From positions 8,683,305 through 8,747,304 of the forward strand of contig JASSKH010000009.1 in assembly GCA_031763025.1 (NCBI GenBank): a stretch of 64,000 nt of DNA. The letters run 5' to 3'. Source of the DNA: Macrocystis pyrifera. Taxonomy: Eukaryota > Sar > Phaeophyceae > Laminariales > Laminariaceae. This document shows positions 41,061 through 59,098 of the stretch, piece after piece. The notes under the pieces were generated by a model. That model saw only the letters and a program-made list of their open reading frames with translations. It made no database searches and was not told the DNA's origin. A program made the position numbers and the translations under genes. Positions within the stretch are counted from its first letter, which is position 1, and every line of letters begins with the position of its first letter.

Positions 41061-43332
41061 TCCTCCGGCCTGATGCCGCTGAAGGCACCAGGATCCTTGG
41101 GTCGCGCTCTGTGAAGTGGTGTAAAGAGACGGCAGTCGAGTAATCTTGATCGGGCCCGGGTCGTCGAGGAAACGGACGATGTAGGAGTCAGCGGAGGAGG
41201 TGTCGGTCGAGGCGAGGGCGGGGGGGAACTTTGCCTAACCACCAGAGTCCACCGCGGGCCTTGTACCAGAGGTGCACCCCAGGGGGTAGAGGTGAGGAGC
41301 TGAAGCGGTGAAGCCAGAGAGTGCGTGGTACGAGGCTGTACCCGGGGGCGAGGAAGATTTCGCCCCGGGACCGCGATAGTTGCGGTGACCGGCCCCGATG
41401 CGCATCCGGCGGTATAACCGGTTGGTCTGGCGATGCTAAGAAGGGGTGATCGACCAATAGCGAAGGATGTGGGGTCGGTGAAGCTGCAGGTCTCGTTCGT
41501 GTTCCCAAGAAGGGGTAAGGAGTCCGGCCCAGTGTGTCTCGTACATCACGGCGAGAACGCCTCCCCGGCCACGAACGAGTTGGTGTCCCAAGATCTGATC
41601 GACCTCGAGGCGTTCGGGCGGTGGAGAGATGTCGTCGAAAGTGACGTGGAAGGGCGGGGCCTTGGTGGAGAAGGAGCTGAGCACGTACTTACTTAGGTCG
41701 GCCGGTAGGTGTTTGGGGAGATCGTCGAGGTCGTCGGGGTTCCGGCAGGGCTTGCAGCGGAGAATGGAGACGCGGTGCTTGGAGTCCCGCCCCGGCATTT
41801 CCGAGGGGAGGTCGAAGTACAGGAGCTTGTCGTGAAGGGGCCGTCCATCCGGAACGGCTGAGGCTGGTGCTGGGCCCACGACAAGGATCTTGAACGGGCC
41901 AATCCAGTTGAAGGAGAGTTTGGTCTTGAGAACGGTGGCGTCGGTGCCTTTCTTGGCGCCCTGGCGAATAGTGGCAGCGGTGTTGTAGATCCATGCCTAA
42001 CCGCCGACAGAGAACGGAGGGGAAAGGCGGAGGGCGTCCATGATGGGGGCGTTGCGGCGGTCGAGGCGTGAGACGTAGACCGCGTGGAGTTCCCGGACGG
42101 CGCGGTAGGCGCGTTGCTGGCGGCAGGATCGAGGTCAATGTAAGCGAGCTGGTCCCGGTTGGGCTTTGATGTCCGCCGATGTTGGGAGAGTCGAACACGG
42201 TGAGGGGGAGGCGAGGTAGCCGGCCAATGCGTGCTTCGTTGGGGGCCAGCCCGGTCGCGGCGCTGACGGAGTTGTTGTAGGCGCTTTCGACGTGAGGAAG
42301 ATGCAGGTCCCAATCGTTTTGTAATTCGTTTCCAACCATGGCGAGCATCAAAGCCATGGTGTGGTTGACGCGTTCGACGCCGCCGCTGGTGCAGGGATGG
42401 TAGGAACTCGTGGAGATTTTGTTAAAGCCGAGGCACTCGTAGAGGGCGCGGGAGAGTTTGGCGCAGAATTGAAGGCCGTTGTCGAAAAGGAGAGTAACGG
42501 GGCATCCCCAGAGAAGGATGTAGCGATCGACGAGGGCCGGATGCCGTGAACTCGACTTCAGTAGTGGCATACATGTCGGCGCGGCGGCTGAAACGGTCGG
42601 TGAAAAGCAGGATGTAGGCGTTGCCCCGAGGCGTGATGGGTAAGGGCCCGAAATAGTCGACACTGACGAGAATATCGGGGCCGTTTGGTAGCGGCAGGGA
42701 GAGGGTGGGCCAGCGAATTGTTTGGTGCGAAGACTTTCGCGCCTGACACTTGAGGCAGCCACCAGCGGGTGGAGATGTCCATACCAATCCACCAGTAGAA
42801 GCGCATAAGCATGCTTAGTGTCCGAGTAACACCCAGGTGGCAAGAGGTGGTGGAGTGGCAATGTGTGTAGGACCCACGGCCGCATCAACATTGGGACGTA
42901 AATGCGAGGTGGAGACGTGAGGGGTTGCGGCGTAGTCGTACGAGGTTGGCCCAGGGGAGTCATATGTGGTCGGTGAACGAGAAGGACTGTGTCGTCGTCG
43001 GTTGTATGCAGCAGCTGGCCTTTCGCGGCGAGGGCGAGGACCTCCGAGAGAAGCAGGCGACGGGTCGAGGGAATGTGGTCTAAGAGGTCGCCCGGTGGTG
43101 GTGAAGGTGAGCCCAAGGAAAGATATCGTATGGTAGCTGAGCAAAGGGGTTCGGTGCGTTGTTCGCGCGCCCAATCGGTGGAGGTATAACGCTCAACGCA
43201 GGAACTAAGGTGTGGGTCGTCAGCAGACCGGACAACGGGTTCAGGTAGTGGAAGTGGTTGAGTAGGAGAGGGCGGGGGAGAAGGAGGCCCTGGGGCGGTG
43301 GACTGTGGTGGTGGCAGAAACACTGGTGGCAT
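41061..43332 (-). pseudogene. Gypsy element 2 integrase and chromodomain
   Basis: A Pro-rich linker and SSCVERYTSTDWAREQR lead to RIYVPMLMRPWVL and FYWWIGMD (degenerate HHCC zinc region). The core has VSVDYFGPLPITPRGNAY, LLFDNGLQFCAK and SSYHPCTSGGVERVNH, so Asp, Asp and Glu are present, in three frames. LAPNEARIGRLPRLPL follows. The chromodomain (LEVDQILGHQLVRGRGG...THWAGLLTPSWEHERDL) lies at about 41450-41680. Frameshifts near 42800, 42550, 42250 and 41880 prevent a continuous protein. Confidence 0.85.
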
Positions 43333-43981
43333 AGCGCCGGCGGAAGTCGCTGGTGAGGGCGAGTCTTGAACTGCGCCGCGACGAGCTGCATCCGGTCGCC
43401 GAGGCAGTGGCCTGGGTGCGACGGCAGGTGGACGGCGGTGGGTTGGTGAAGGTCTTGAGACTGCCCTAGTTGACGTTCGACGGCCAAATCCGTAGTCCGT
43501 AGGAGTAAGGGGGGGGTCCCAGCAGCAGTGACAGAACGGCGACGGGTCCGAGAAGAAATTAGGCCCGACGAGGTACGAGAAGTGGCCGAAGGTGAGACGC
43601 CCAAGGTGAGCGATGGGGAGACAAAGGGTGGCCTGAAAGCCTCACCAGCAGGAGCGCCAGCGGTCAAGGCGGCTTTCTCGGAGCTGGAAGGCGATTCGGC
43701 GATGGGGTCGAGGATAGAGAGAGGTGACCGACGAAGGCGCTGCGAAGCGAGTTGACGGTAGGGTGTTGGGCAAAGCGGGGGGTGGCGGGAAGGCTGCGAG
43801 GCGGTCAAGCGGCGGGATCTTGAGCAAGGCGGGGGCCGGCGGGATGGCTGCGAGGCGGTCCAACAGCGGGATCTTGAGCAAGGCGGGGGCCGGTGGGAAG
43901 GCTGCGAGGCGGTCCAGCGGCGGGATCTTGGGCAAGGCGGGGGCCGGCGGGAGGGCTGCGAGGCAATCCAGCGGCGAGATC
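43332..43981 (-). other. Low-complexity spacer between RNase H and integrase (element 2)
   Basis: Five units of about 55 bases (cores GCGGGATCTTGAGCAAGGCGG and GGCTGCGAGGCGGTC on the plus strand, 43745-43985) encode an Arg/Pro/Ser-rich repeat. A matching stretch is absent from element 1, so it is a local expansion. Confidence 0.6.
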
Positions 43982-45830
43982 TTAAACGGCGGTAGAAGTC
44001 ACAATAAAGCAGGAGGTGAGAACCAAGTCCGAGCTGTCCATACGTGGTCCGTGCCGGCGGAAATCGCCAAAGTCGTTTTCGGTGCAAGGAAGTGATGGGA
44101 TGGTGTCGCAGGGAGTGGTTGAGGGTGGGACGAGCCCACCCAAACCGATGCCCGAGGTGAAGGGGTCGATCGGAGTAAAACCGCAGGCTTGGACAAGGTA
44201 GATACCGATGGTGTCGGGAGTGGTGAGGGGGTTGGGTCCGGTGCAGTCGAGATCGGTCGCTGGTTGTAGGAGTCGGGACAGGAAGTCGGCATTGCCATTT
44301 GCTGAGCCGTTTCGGTACTCCAAGGTGTAGGAGTAGGCGGAGAGGAATTCCAGCCAGCGCTGGACGCGAGCGTTGTGGTCACCGACTTTAACGATACTCT
44401 CAAGTGCCTTGTGGTCAGAGTAGATGTGGAACTTGGTGGACCAGAGGTGGCCGCGGAGGCGTTTGATGGCCCAAACGATGCTACCGGCTTCGAGGTCGAG
44501 GGGGGTCCAGGATCGTTCGTTGTCGAGAGTGGTGCGGCTGATAAAGAAGATGGGACGGACGGAACCGTGGAGTTGTTCTTGTTCGAGAGTCGCACCAAAA
44601 CCGTCGATGCTGGCGTCGCAGTAGAGGCGAAAAGGTAGGGAGTTGTCGGCAACGGCATCCCAGTATGGGTATACCAAGATCGGAGGGGTAGCGAGTTTGT
44701 GGAGGATCTGGCGAACGATAGTTTCCATTTCCGGGGTGAGAACGAACTCAACGCCTTGTTTGAGCAGGGCGTTAATGGATCGGAGCCGAGTGGAGAGGTT
44801 CTTCAGGAATATACGGTAGTATCCAATGCCTACGAGGAGTGAGCGCACTTGCTTGGTGTTCGTAGGCATGGTCATCTGAGTTAAGGCGGCAACCTTGTCG
44901 GCGTTAGGGCTAACGCCGGAGGAGGAAATGGTGTGTCCCAAAAAGTCGGCGCTGGTAGCGCCAAGCCTGGCTTTGGACGGGGAGAGCTTGAGGTTGTGTT
45001 TTCGAAGGCGTTCGAAAAGGGAGCGGATATTGGCGACGTGGGCCGCGGGGTCGGGGTCGAAAACTATGACGTCGTCGAGGTAGGCCGCTACGCGGTCAAG
45101 GTCTTTGATTATCTCGTTGATGACCTTGACAAACCAGCCGGGCGCAGCGCTGCTGCCTTGGGGCATGACGAGCCACTCGAAGAGTCGGGTGGGAGTGCAG
45201 AAGGCAGTCAGGGGTATGGTGTCCGTTGTCGATGGTGATTAGTTGGAACGAAGACACGAGATCGAGCAGGGAGAAGATGCGGCCTTTGTCGAGGGAGTCG
45301 AGAACCTCGTCGACGCGGGGGATGGGCAGTTGGCCCAGGAAGCTGATGGCGTTAAGCTTTTTGTAGTTCACGGTTATTCGAACGTTGCCGTCTTTCTTGG
45401 CAATGGCAACCATAGGGCTGGCGTATGGGGAAGTGGAGTGCTGGATCAGGCCGGCACCCAGATATTGGTCGAGCACAGCGTCGGCCTGCTTGGCGGGAAT
45501 AGGGTTCATGCGGTAAGGGCGGGAAAGACGGGGGCGCTATCCTGGGGGATGGAAATCTTGAACGGAATAAGGGAGCACGAGCCGAAGTCGGCTTTGGACG
45601 TGGAGAAAACGTCGGGGAACTCGCAAAGAACGTCCCCCAGAGCTGTGATGACCGAAGGGGACCAACCAGAACCGCGGAGGTCGAAGGAGATTTCGCGGAA
45701 GTGTAGCGGAAGTCGGTCCCAGAGGCGGAGGAAGCTTGTCCGTTGGTCGGCAGTTAGGCGTTCCAGGAGTTTGCGGCAAGGGGTCTTGGAGGGATCCGCG
45801 GGAGGTGTACCGTCGTCATGCACGGGAATG
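43982..45830 (-). pseudogene. Gypsy element 2 reverse transcriptase and RNase H
   Basis: RT start: DVLCEFPDVFSTSKADFG and AGLIQHSTSPYASPMVAI, then ITVNYKKLNAI and FSLLDLVSSFQLI (first Asp). A frameshift near 45170 moves to MPQGSSAAPGWFVKVINE and AAYLDDVIVFDPDP (YLDD). RNase H: LYCDASIDGFGATLEQ, PLDLEAGSIVWAIK, IYSDHKALESI and GNADFLSRL hold all four acidic residues. The 394-codon frame from 45166 is intact, and two indels upstream break the polyprotein. Confidence 0.85.
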
Positions 45831-45989
45831 TTGTCGTGCAGGGCATGAACGTCGATAACAGCTGAGGCTGGAGGTGACGTTGCGGGGAGACCTTGCAGTG
45901 CTGAGACCGGAATTTCAATGAGGGGAGAATATCTCGCTCTCGGGATTCATTGATCTTTAACCAGGCGACCTTCTGGGGACTTCCTCCTC

Positions 45990-46107
45990 TCCCCGCGACG
46001 GCCTTGACTCCAAAATCGAAATCTTCGTCGCCAACGGCTACCAATAATAGCCTTGGTAGCCGTTGGCGACGAAGATTTCGATTTTGGAGTCAAGGCCGTC
46101 GCGGGGA
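45990..46107. repeat. Palindrome with 54-base arms and a 10-base loop
   Basis: TCCCCGCGACGGCCTTGACTCC...AACGGCTACCA (45990-46043) is followed after 10 bases by its exact reverse complement (46054-46107). One arm is ordinary element 2 coding sequence (GLDSKIEIFVANGYQ on the minus strand), so the second arm is an inverted duplication of it. Confidence 0.9.
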
Positions 46108-46429
46108 AGCATGTCAACGAGGTAGTGGCCGGTGGGTGCCGGAATGCCAGAGGGACGCACCAGATTAACCTGGACGAGAGACGGCGTAGCCGAAAGTGAG
46201 ACTGCGTGAGCGCCGGCGAACTCGAGGTGTAGGGTGTCGTGCGAAGGACGGTTGCCGTGAACGAAAGTGGAGAGGCCATCCCTGTAAGGGGTGGCTAAGG
46301 AGAGCTCGCCAAAGAGTGGTCGCGAAGGGAGCACAGGTGGCCACATGGTGTACGTTGCGGGACGTTGTGGCGAAACCACAACCTTAGCACGTTGCGGCGA
46401 CAGGAAAAACGTATACCGCAACGCTTGCG

Positions 46430-47470
46430 TAACGTAACAAATGCACCTCGATTGTGAGACGTCCTGCCGTGAACTTTTAGTTACATGTGACAGTGTCGTT
46501 AGGTTTGTGGATGTTTTTGCAACGGTTGTTCAAGTTTTTTTTTCTCCAACACCTATGACACATTTTTCGATTAATTGTATGCTGCTTGTTGTTTGTATAT
46601 ATGTTGTTATATGTATGATATTTTTTATATATTGACGAAATATAACATGGAATATTGAACGAAGGAAATTTGGGGCTTGCGGAGGGGTACTGAATCGTTG
46701 ACATGATTGAGAAGAAGGAAGGGATGGGGAAGAGGGGCATGGAGTTGACAATGGGTGCAGTTAAACTGCGAATTGCCGTCTACAGTACCAGGTATGTATC
46801 TGCAATAATGATGTTTGCATTGTACAAGAGGTGAGTTTTGCGTCGGTCGCAATTTTTTATCGAAATATTTGTAGTGTTATTTTTTTGGCGACTTATCGTT
46901 TATTGCAGAATGGACGCGGAATTCTATTTAAGAGTAAGAAAAATAGTACTGGTACAAAACATTCTTCTTCCCCGAACGTGGTATGTGCCGAAGTTTCACA
47001 TGTTTTGCTTAATTTTAACGTACGTTTTGGGTGACTTTTGCGTGTAGAGCATGTGTCGCATATGGTGTCGGTTTTGTGCAGTGCAAAACAGCGAGGGAGA
47101 CAAGAAAATGTATATATACAGGAAAAAACATCACATCGTTGGCCATACAACAAGACTTGTCGTGAGTTGGTGTGACATGTTGTTGTGGGCGCATGCACTG
47201 CACTACTGTACGATCTATGTTGTCTTCTCCAGTTTCATTATGCTTTTTTTCGTGTACGTATCGTTTTTCTCCATCAATTTTGGTATTTTTTCGTGTTTCG
47301 TGTTTTTACCCGAATTTCATGATTTTGCTTCGTTTTTGTCGTTTTTTTTATTTTTTTGTGGTTTGTTTCTGGATTCGATTTCGATCTTTGTTGTGCTGTC
47401 AGCTGTGTGAAAAAAAACACAGCACCTTGACCTGGTACGTTTCCGAACCTGAATACATCGTGACGCTTGC
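46430..47470. other. AT/T-rich ~1 kb block inside gypsy element 2
   Basis: It lies between the RT leader (minus frame ending at 46421) and protease (47551). It is T-rich on the plus strand and poorer in GC than its flanks, with short frames rich in Phe, Val and Cys but no known domain. GCAACGC-TGCGTAACGTAAC sequence occurs both at its left edge (46418-46440) and at 48010-48030. It may be an insertion of another element, or an unusual internal region. Confidence 0.45.
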
Positions 47471-47550
47471 ATTCGACAATCCGGGGACGTTGTGAATGTT
47501 CACGTTGGGCAATGATCGACCTTGAGAATTGTGGCTCAAGGTCTTTTTGC

Positions 47551-47862
47551 TTAAGGTCCACCAGAGTACGCTCTCAAGGTACTCCAGTGGCCACCTGTGA
47601 GGCGAGGCAGGGTGGTGTACCTGCGTTGTTCGAACCGCATCCAGATGTCACGTCCCAGTAGAACGGGGTGTTGCATAGTCCCATGTGGCACGATGCACGC
47701 CCATACGGCGAGTTCGGCAGAGGGAGTGCTGTTGTGCAAGAACTGGATGCTGAGTCGGACGGACATCGAGGTGAGGAGCGGCTCGGATTTACCAAAACCG
47801 CCCCAGGAACGAGGGCAAGCATGTTGTTCACAGGTGTCCGACGCGGCGTTGCTGTGCTTCAT
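47551..47862 (-). pseudogene. Protease C-terminal part of gypsy element 2
   Basis: The frame contains SAELAVWACIVPHGTMQHPVLLGRDIWMRF; the LLGRD block is the conserved C-terminal strand of gypsy retropepsins. The active-site D-S/T-G is not seen in this frame. Confidence 0.55.
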
Positions 47863-48215
47863 ACAGGCCCAAGCTTCAGCGGAGATGAAGGTCTGGGGGG
47901 ATCTGAGGTGAGATCACTACGGGAAGCTCGTCAGACGGGTCGACCATTGGAAACGCACGGACGCGAAGGCGAAACTTATTTAACAGGCGCGCGGCGGTCG
48001 TCTCTACAAGCGGGCGCAACGCGTTGCGTTACGTTACAGTGCTACCCAATGGAGAACACGAACGCTGGTAGACAGAAAGACAAAGACAAGGCACTCTAAA
48101 ATACAGCGACTCGACTCATGCCAAAACAACCAAAAAAAAAAAAAAGGCTCACGCCTAAAGGGAGCAGAAGGCTCGAAGAACAGGTCGAAGCGGTGGCCAC
48201 GAGCAGAGATGTAGT
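47863..48215. other. Leader of gypsy element 2, gag absent
   Basis: Only about 350 bases separate the primer-binding site from protease, too short for gag. The single readable piece is VDPSDELPVVISPQIPPDL on the minus strand. Gag is deleted or is provided by other copies. Confidence 0.5.
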
Positions 48216-48233
48216 CCTGCCGACGACGCCAAT
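48216..48233 (-). other. Primer-binding site of gypsy element 2
   Basis: On the minus strand the LTR end CACGTCACA is followed by ATTGGCGTCGTCGGCAGG, the usual place and TTGGCG-type start for a tRNA primer site. The priming tRNA was not identified. Confidence 0.6.
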
Positions 48234-48817
48234 TGTGACGTGTGAGAGCAGTAAGGGTTCCAAGGGATGATGGTCCACAGAAGAGGTGTGACACAGGTGT
48301 CTGTGCTTGGTCAATGATGCGAGGCTTGCTCGAGGGGGCAAAATGAGAAGAGTGAGAAGGGAGGGGGGGAGAAGCAGATGCTTTTTGAAGCCAGAAGTAT
48401 CATCTGGCTTCAACCGGCTATAACCTACTGGCAAGGGTGCATGCGTCACTCTCAACTTCAATAGTACAACACCCCGTAAGGGTGCATGCGTTACTCTCAA
48501 CTTCAATAGTACTACACCCCGTAAAACCCGACGTATGGACATACCACGTGCGTACATCTCTGTCTCCTCGGCTACTTAGACGCTAGTCTGCGTATCCTTT
48601 CCGCAAATACAAATACCTTATCCTAGACGGTAAACGGGATACGTGTACGGAGGAATACTAACCTGCGCACCGGTATTACAAATACAAGATATCTTATTCC
48701 AGACGGTAAAAGGAGTAAGATCCAATTTCTAGAATAATATCTAACGGTCCCTACTGGTGGTTGGTCTATATACTGTAAACCAGGGTACTCCATCACATTC
48801 CAGGGTACTCTATCACA
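48234..48817 (-). repeat. 5' LTR of gypsy element 2 (right end)
   Basis: On the plus strand TGTGACGTGTGAGAGCAG to CTCTATCACA. A short duplication of CCAGGGTACTC-ATCACA occurs at its end (48780-48817), absent from the other LTR. Confidence 0.85.
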
Positions 48818-49008
48818 ATACCGAGAAATAGCTTGAGAAACAAACCACATCCCAGCGACTTCAACCCGCCCCCCCCCGGCAGTCATTTTTTTTGTTTCGC
48901 CCCTGAAAACGCTACCGCTATCCTAGCACGCCTCGAGGACTTCCAGGCTCCCAAGCAGCGCGGGGAGGTTGTGGCAACCGATGTGAAAAAAAGACAGAAT
49001 TCGCCACC

Positions 49009-49117
49009 TATTACGGGGGACCATAGTAAATAGGACCAAAAAATGTTATGGCAAGTAGGTAAATATATAGGTTTTTATGTATACCATAGGTCCTATTAAC
49101 TATGGACCCCCGTAATA
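49009..49117. mobile_element. F1 hairpin element, copy 2
   Basis: TATTACGGGGGACCATAG at the left pairs with CTATGGACCCCCGTAATA at the right around AAATATATAGGTTTTTATG. Both ends are flanked by TA. Confidence 0.85.
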
Positions 49118-50649
49118 GGAGAATGAGGGCGCGAGCGAGAAAAAACAACGAGAAAGCGATATGTACCGGTATGATCCCTGGGCAGGCTAATCAACAACAA
49201 CAAAAAGGAGCAGCATCCAGGGCTTCCCACGTGGTCCCCCCACCGTAGCACTATAGACTAGCCCGACGCCGCTTGACTTAACAGAGCGGACGAGATGTGG
49301 TGCGATCGATGTGGTATGGCAGTTCCTGATTTCGACCAAGTTGGCGGCCATCTATATGTACTACTGTAGCCCGGGTTTATTTAGGTATGTGGCAACGATG
49401 TATCCCCTCTCCAGATCATTTGAGCAGGAGAGGGCGAGTATTCCTCTCAAAAGAGGGATAATAAATCGTAACGCCTGCACAACAACAACAGGAGAGACGG
49501 GCATACCCTGACCCACGAGGGTCTCACTTTTCGGACTTCTTTCGTCAGCGACCGAGAGCCACCTCACTCGCGCGGGGAGGGTATACGTAGCTTTTTTGCC
49601 ACACTGACCGCTCTGGGCGGATATGTAAGGACTACGATTCAGGTATAAATATGAAGACTACTGTAAACAAACGCTCCTTACATTTCCGCCCCCGAGTGGC
49701 ATCCGAGAAAATGGTTGGAGGATCGCTGCTGCTCCTGTCGGCGAGACGGATAGACAACCGGCCTTGAACCGACCCTGACCAGAACCCAATCAACCATCTA
49801 TTAATATATATATATATATATATATTTCCTTTTTGTTTTCCATCCCGTTTACCATCTTCGTCCTTTTTCTCTCTCCCTCCTATTGTCGTACCTCAGATCC
49901 GCGTCGAGGCGCGTATGCCCACCACGGTTCGTGTCTTTCCGTATTTTTATCGCTACATATACTTGTAATGAGAGGCTGCAGCGTTCTCTTCCCCCGGCGA
50001 CTCACGTCGAATTGCGCTGGTCAGCATTGTGCCCGTTGTCCCATGCACACGCACTTGTCGGTAAAAAAAAAAAAAAAAGAAGTCAGGCTCTGCTGCGCGC
50101 GGGTGTGGCATGGCTGCCCTGTATTCCTTCGCCGTCTCCATATGTTTCTGGACTTTCTGCGGATTGGCGACGATGTGAATCTCACGCCATGGGATCGTTC
50201 GCTGCCCTCTTCACAGAATAAATCTCTAGAATAGGCTTTCGTGTGACGCGGTATACACAAGTAAAGGTGCACCGTAGATCATTGTGGGTCTCGTTGCTAT
50301 CAATAGCTGTTATCATGACCACAAGCGACACCCGCCCGTTGAAAAAATAATAGTAAGGATGATGAGCTCGATTACAAGCGATCGTGACTACACACTTCCT
50401 ACTGTAGGCAATCCTATATTATTTTTTCATTCAGCGAAATACCAATCGTCCCCATGCCCGCCCAGTGTTGTTTTTGGTTATTTATGCTTGTGCCCGCTAT
50501 TCAAGCCGCATCAAGTAAATAAAAAAAAGCAGCGCATACCTTCGAAAGAACTTCAAAGAAAAATCGATGTTACGTAGAGAAACGTACCTGGTACTCGTAA
50601 AGTGTCCCGGCAGACCACAACAATTATTATACACAGCGAGGTGGAAGGC

Positions 50650-50718
50650 AGGCAGCCAGGCATGCTTGCAAGCAGGCATGCAAGCAGGCATGCAAGCCGG
50701 CATGCAAGCAGGCAGGAC
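50650..50718. repeat. CAGGCATGCAAG short tandem repeat
   Basis: Units of GGCATGCAAGCA with variants repeat about five times. Gives Ala-Cys-Met/His-Ala-Ser-Arg frames only by composition. Confidence 0.85.
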
Positions 50719-52447
50719 AGAGTAGATGCGAATCAGAAAGAAAAAAAAACAGCAAAAACAGCAAAAACATCGCCTGCCCGCTAAAACTGAATACGTGGAC
50801 ATCCACAACCCTCGAAAAACACACAAAATGAGCGAATATGGCGAAGCTGTCCACCCATTGTGCTTACTTTGTTGGCGGTGTTCCGGTCAGGGTGACCACG
50901 ATTCTCGTTACCCTTCCATCAACTCAACTCCAGCCCAAGAAACTTCCAAAAACGCACGCGTCCTTTCATTATTCGTCAAAAAAAAAAAAAAAAAGGAAAA
51001 AACGAAATAAGAAAAACAAACACAAAAGCACGAAATATACTTTTGAGACCAAAAAAAAAAACCGGCGCAAACAAACAGTCCCAGAAGAAACAAGGAAAAA
51101 ACAAAATCACGAAAAAATGGAGGTGAGATGGTTGTGGAGATAACAGAATAGTGGTGCTGATGGCGCTGGTAGCGGTGGTGCGATATACATACACATATAT
51201 AGCACACCCTTATAACCCGATGCGGCAACGCTGCCTCGCCCCTTCCGTATGCAAGCAGCGGTTCAACGAGCACAAAAACACGCGCGTTTCATTACAAAAA
51301 CCACACCAACACCACCACCACCACCACGCACGCCTCCTCCCCCTTCCGAAACCGCACCCGTGCCGCGGCGGCAACACATCAGCGGAACGCGCCCGGGGGG
51401 GAGGGGGGGGGCATCACAGCAGTATCTCGCCTGCCTGCTTGCTTGCCAGGAGGCAGTGTACTACGGTGTTGCCTGCTCTCTTGCCAGGTGGCATCACGAT
51501 ACGGGCGGGGGTGCGGATCACAAGACTCTATTATCCCCGACACCGGTCGGTACACAAGTGTTGTTTTCGGCTCTGCCGGTCACACCCAGTGCCCCCCCCC
51601 CGCCCACTGCTCCCATCACCGGGGCCCCACACAAAGTCTCGGGCGGGCCAACCCCATGCGTCATCAAAAGTCCCCTCCCTGTCCATCCCCTTCAACCCGG
51701 CTTGCCAAAACCGCCTGCTGTCGACGATCACCCCGTCTGCCCCGCATCACCACCAACCCTCCACACCTTCTCGACAACGGCTGAGAACCTTTCTCGACAG
51801 ACCGCGGCCACTTTTCTTTATCTTTCACGCACCCCTGAGCCACCACGGCCGGGGCTCAACAAAAGACACAGGCTAGGGCTGATGCTGCTAACACGAGCCA
51901 ACCAGAGGGAGAAGAGAAGGAGCTACACACGTAAGAAGGGGGAAGACAAACCGCGGCGATGGGGGCGGCGGCGGCGGCACTAGCAGAGGCCGCAAGAAAC
52001 CCTGGCGACGAGGTTGTGCACGGTACCGGCGCAAGCACCAAATTAAAAAAACACACACACACACGGGGAGGGTTCCCTTCCCTTTCCCCGTCCACCAGAG
52101 AGCAACCGACTACAAAAAGTGCGCAAAACTAAACCGACTACCTAGAAGCGACCACAGCATATCAGTGTCGCCCACATCTGCGTCCGGCGCTTGCCCCCCC
52201 CCCCCCCCCCTCATCCTTCCCTTAGGAAAACCAACCACCCCCCCCACCCTTCCTTTCTTAGGGAAAAACAACCCCCTCCGCAACCCCAACCCTTCCCCTT
52301 CATTCTTTAGGAAGACCAACGACCCCTACCCCCCCTGCCCCCCCTCTCCCGGCAACGCCTTCTCCTAGCCCGATTTCCGATCCCCTCTCGCTCCCGAGCT
52401 TCATTCTGCGACGCTGTTTATGCACGCATAAAACTGAGGGAACGCGC

Positions 52448-58570
<6,123 letters not shown>

Positions 58571-58834
58571 CTTGCGAAAAAAAAAAGGTTTTGTTTGTGA
58601 AGCGCAGCAGAGGTCAACATAGCGGCCACAGGACCATCACACAACCAGGACAGAAGGGAGGGGGGGGGGAGGGAGAGCGGAAGAAGGAGGGAGGGAGGGA
58701 GGGAAGGAGGGGCGGGGAAAGGGGGTTAGGAGGGGGTAAAGCACAAACAAAACCAGCGGAGGCAATGTAACTTCGCGAACAATTTACGCATGTAATGCGC
58801 TGACCGTGCGGGCGGGTAACCCTCCAGCAGGCGA

Positions 58835-58849
58835 GAAAAAAAAAAAAAA

Positions 58850-58891
<42 letters not shown>
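58835..58891. repeat. A-run followed by CAG trinucleotide repeat
   Basis: Sixteen A are followed by about 13 CAG units, upstream of the Ran start on the minus strand. It lies outside any supported frame. Confidence 0.95.
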
Positions 58892-58894
<3 letters not shown>

Positions 58895-59085
58895 TTCGTA
58901 CCTAGGCCAGTCGGTCGGTCGCGAGCAACTAAAAACGAAAAAAACATCTAATCAGGGACCGGGACCGGATCCTTCCATCGACCCATTTCGTCGTTACGCT
59001 CTCCAAGAAACTTAAGGCAAAACGTTTCATGAAATGCACCCACCGCTGCTCTTCCTCCCGGTCCCCTACGCACTAAAAACGCCTC

Positions 59086-59094
59086 ATATATATA
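59086..59094 (-). promoter_or_regulatory. TATA-like element upstream of Ran
   Basis: GCTATATATATGAGG on the minus strand lies about 515 bases upstream of the first recognised Ran exon. It is a candidate core promoter only by sequence and position. A second candidate, CTATATAGCC, lies at 59329-59338. Confidence 0.2.
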
Positions 59095-59098
59095 GCAT

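Larger units (their letters stand above)
39263..48817 (-). mobile_element. Ty3/gypsy element 2 (chromodomain type), full-length but disabled
   Basis: Both LTRs (39263-39989 and 48234-48817) are flanked outside by ATAC (39259-39262 and 48818-48821). In element orientation the order is LTR, primer-binding site, protease, RT, RNase H, integrase, chromodomain, polypurine tract, LTR, as in chromoviruses. Gag is largely missing. A palindrome at 45990-46107 and an AT-rich block at about 46430-47470 disrupt the region between protease and RT. Confidence 0.85.
48818..52447. other. No gene recognised; simple repeats
   Basis: Between gypsy element 2 and the Ran stop codon. It contains an F1 element (49009-49117), (TA)n at 49803-49825, a CAGGCATGCAAG repeat (50650-50718), several A-runs and a His/Pro-rich low-complexity stretch (51300-51400, 51580-51780). 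The long frames at 51151-51983 come from biased composition. The Ran 3' untranslated region should lie just left of 52448. Confidence 0.5.

Noticed and set aside
45243-45848. 201-codon plus-strand frame
   Set aside because: It is the antisense shadow of the element 2 reverse transcriptase.
51151-51983. Two overlapping ~240-codon plus-strand frames
   Set aside because: Both are His/Pro/Thr-rich from biased composition, overlap each other in different frames and show no domain.
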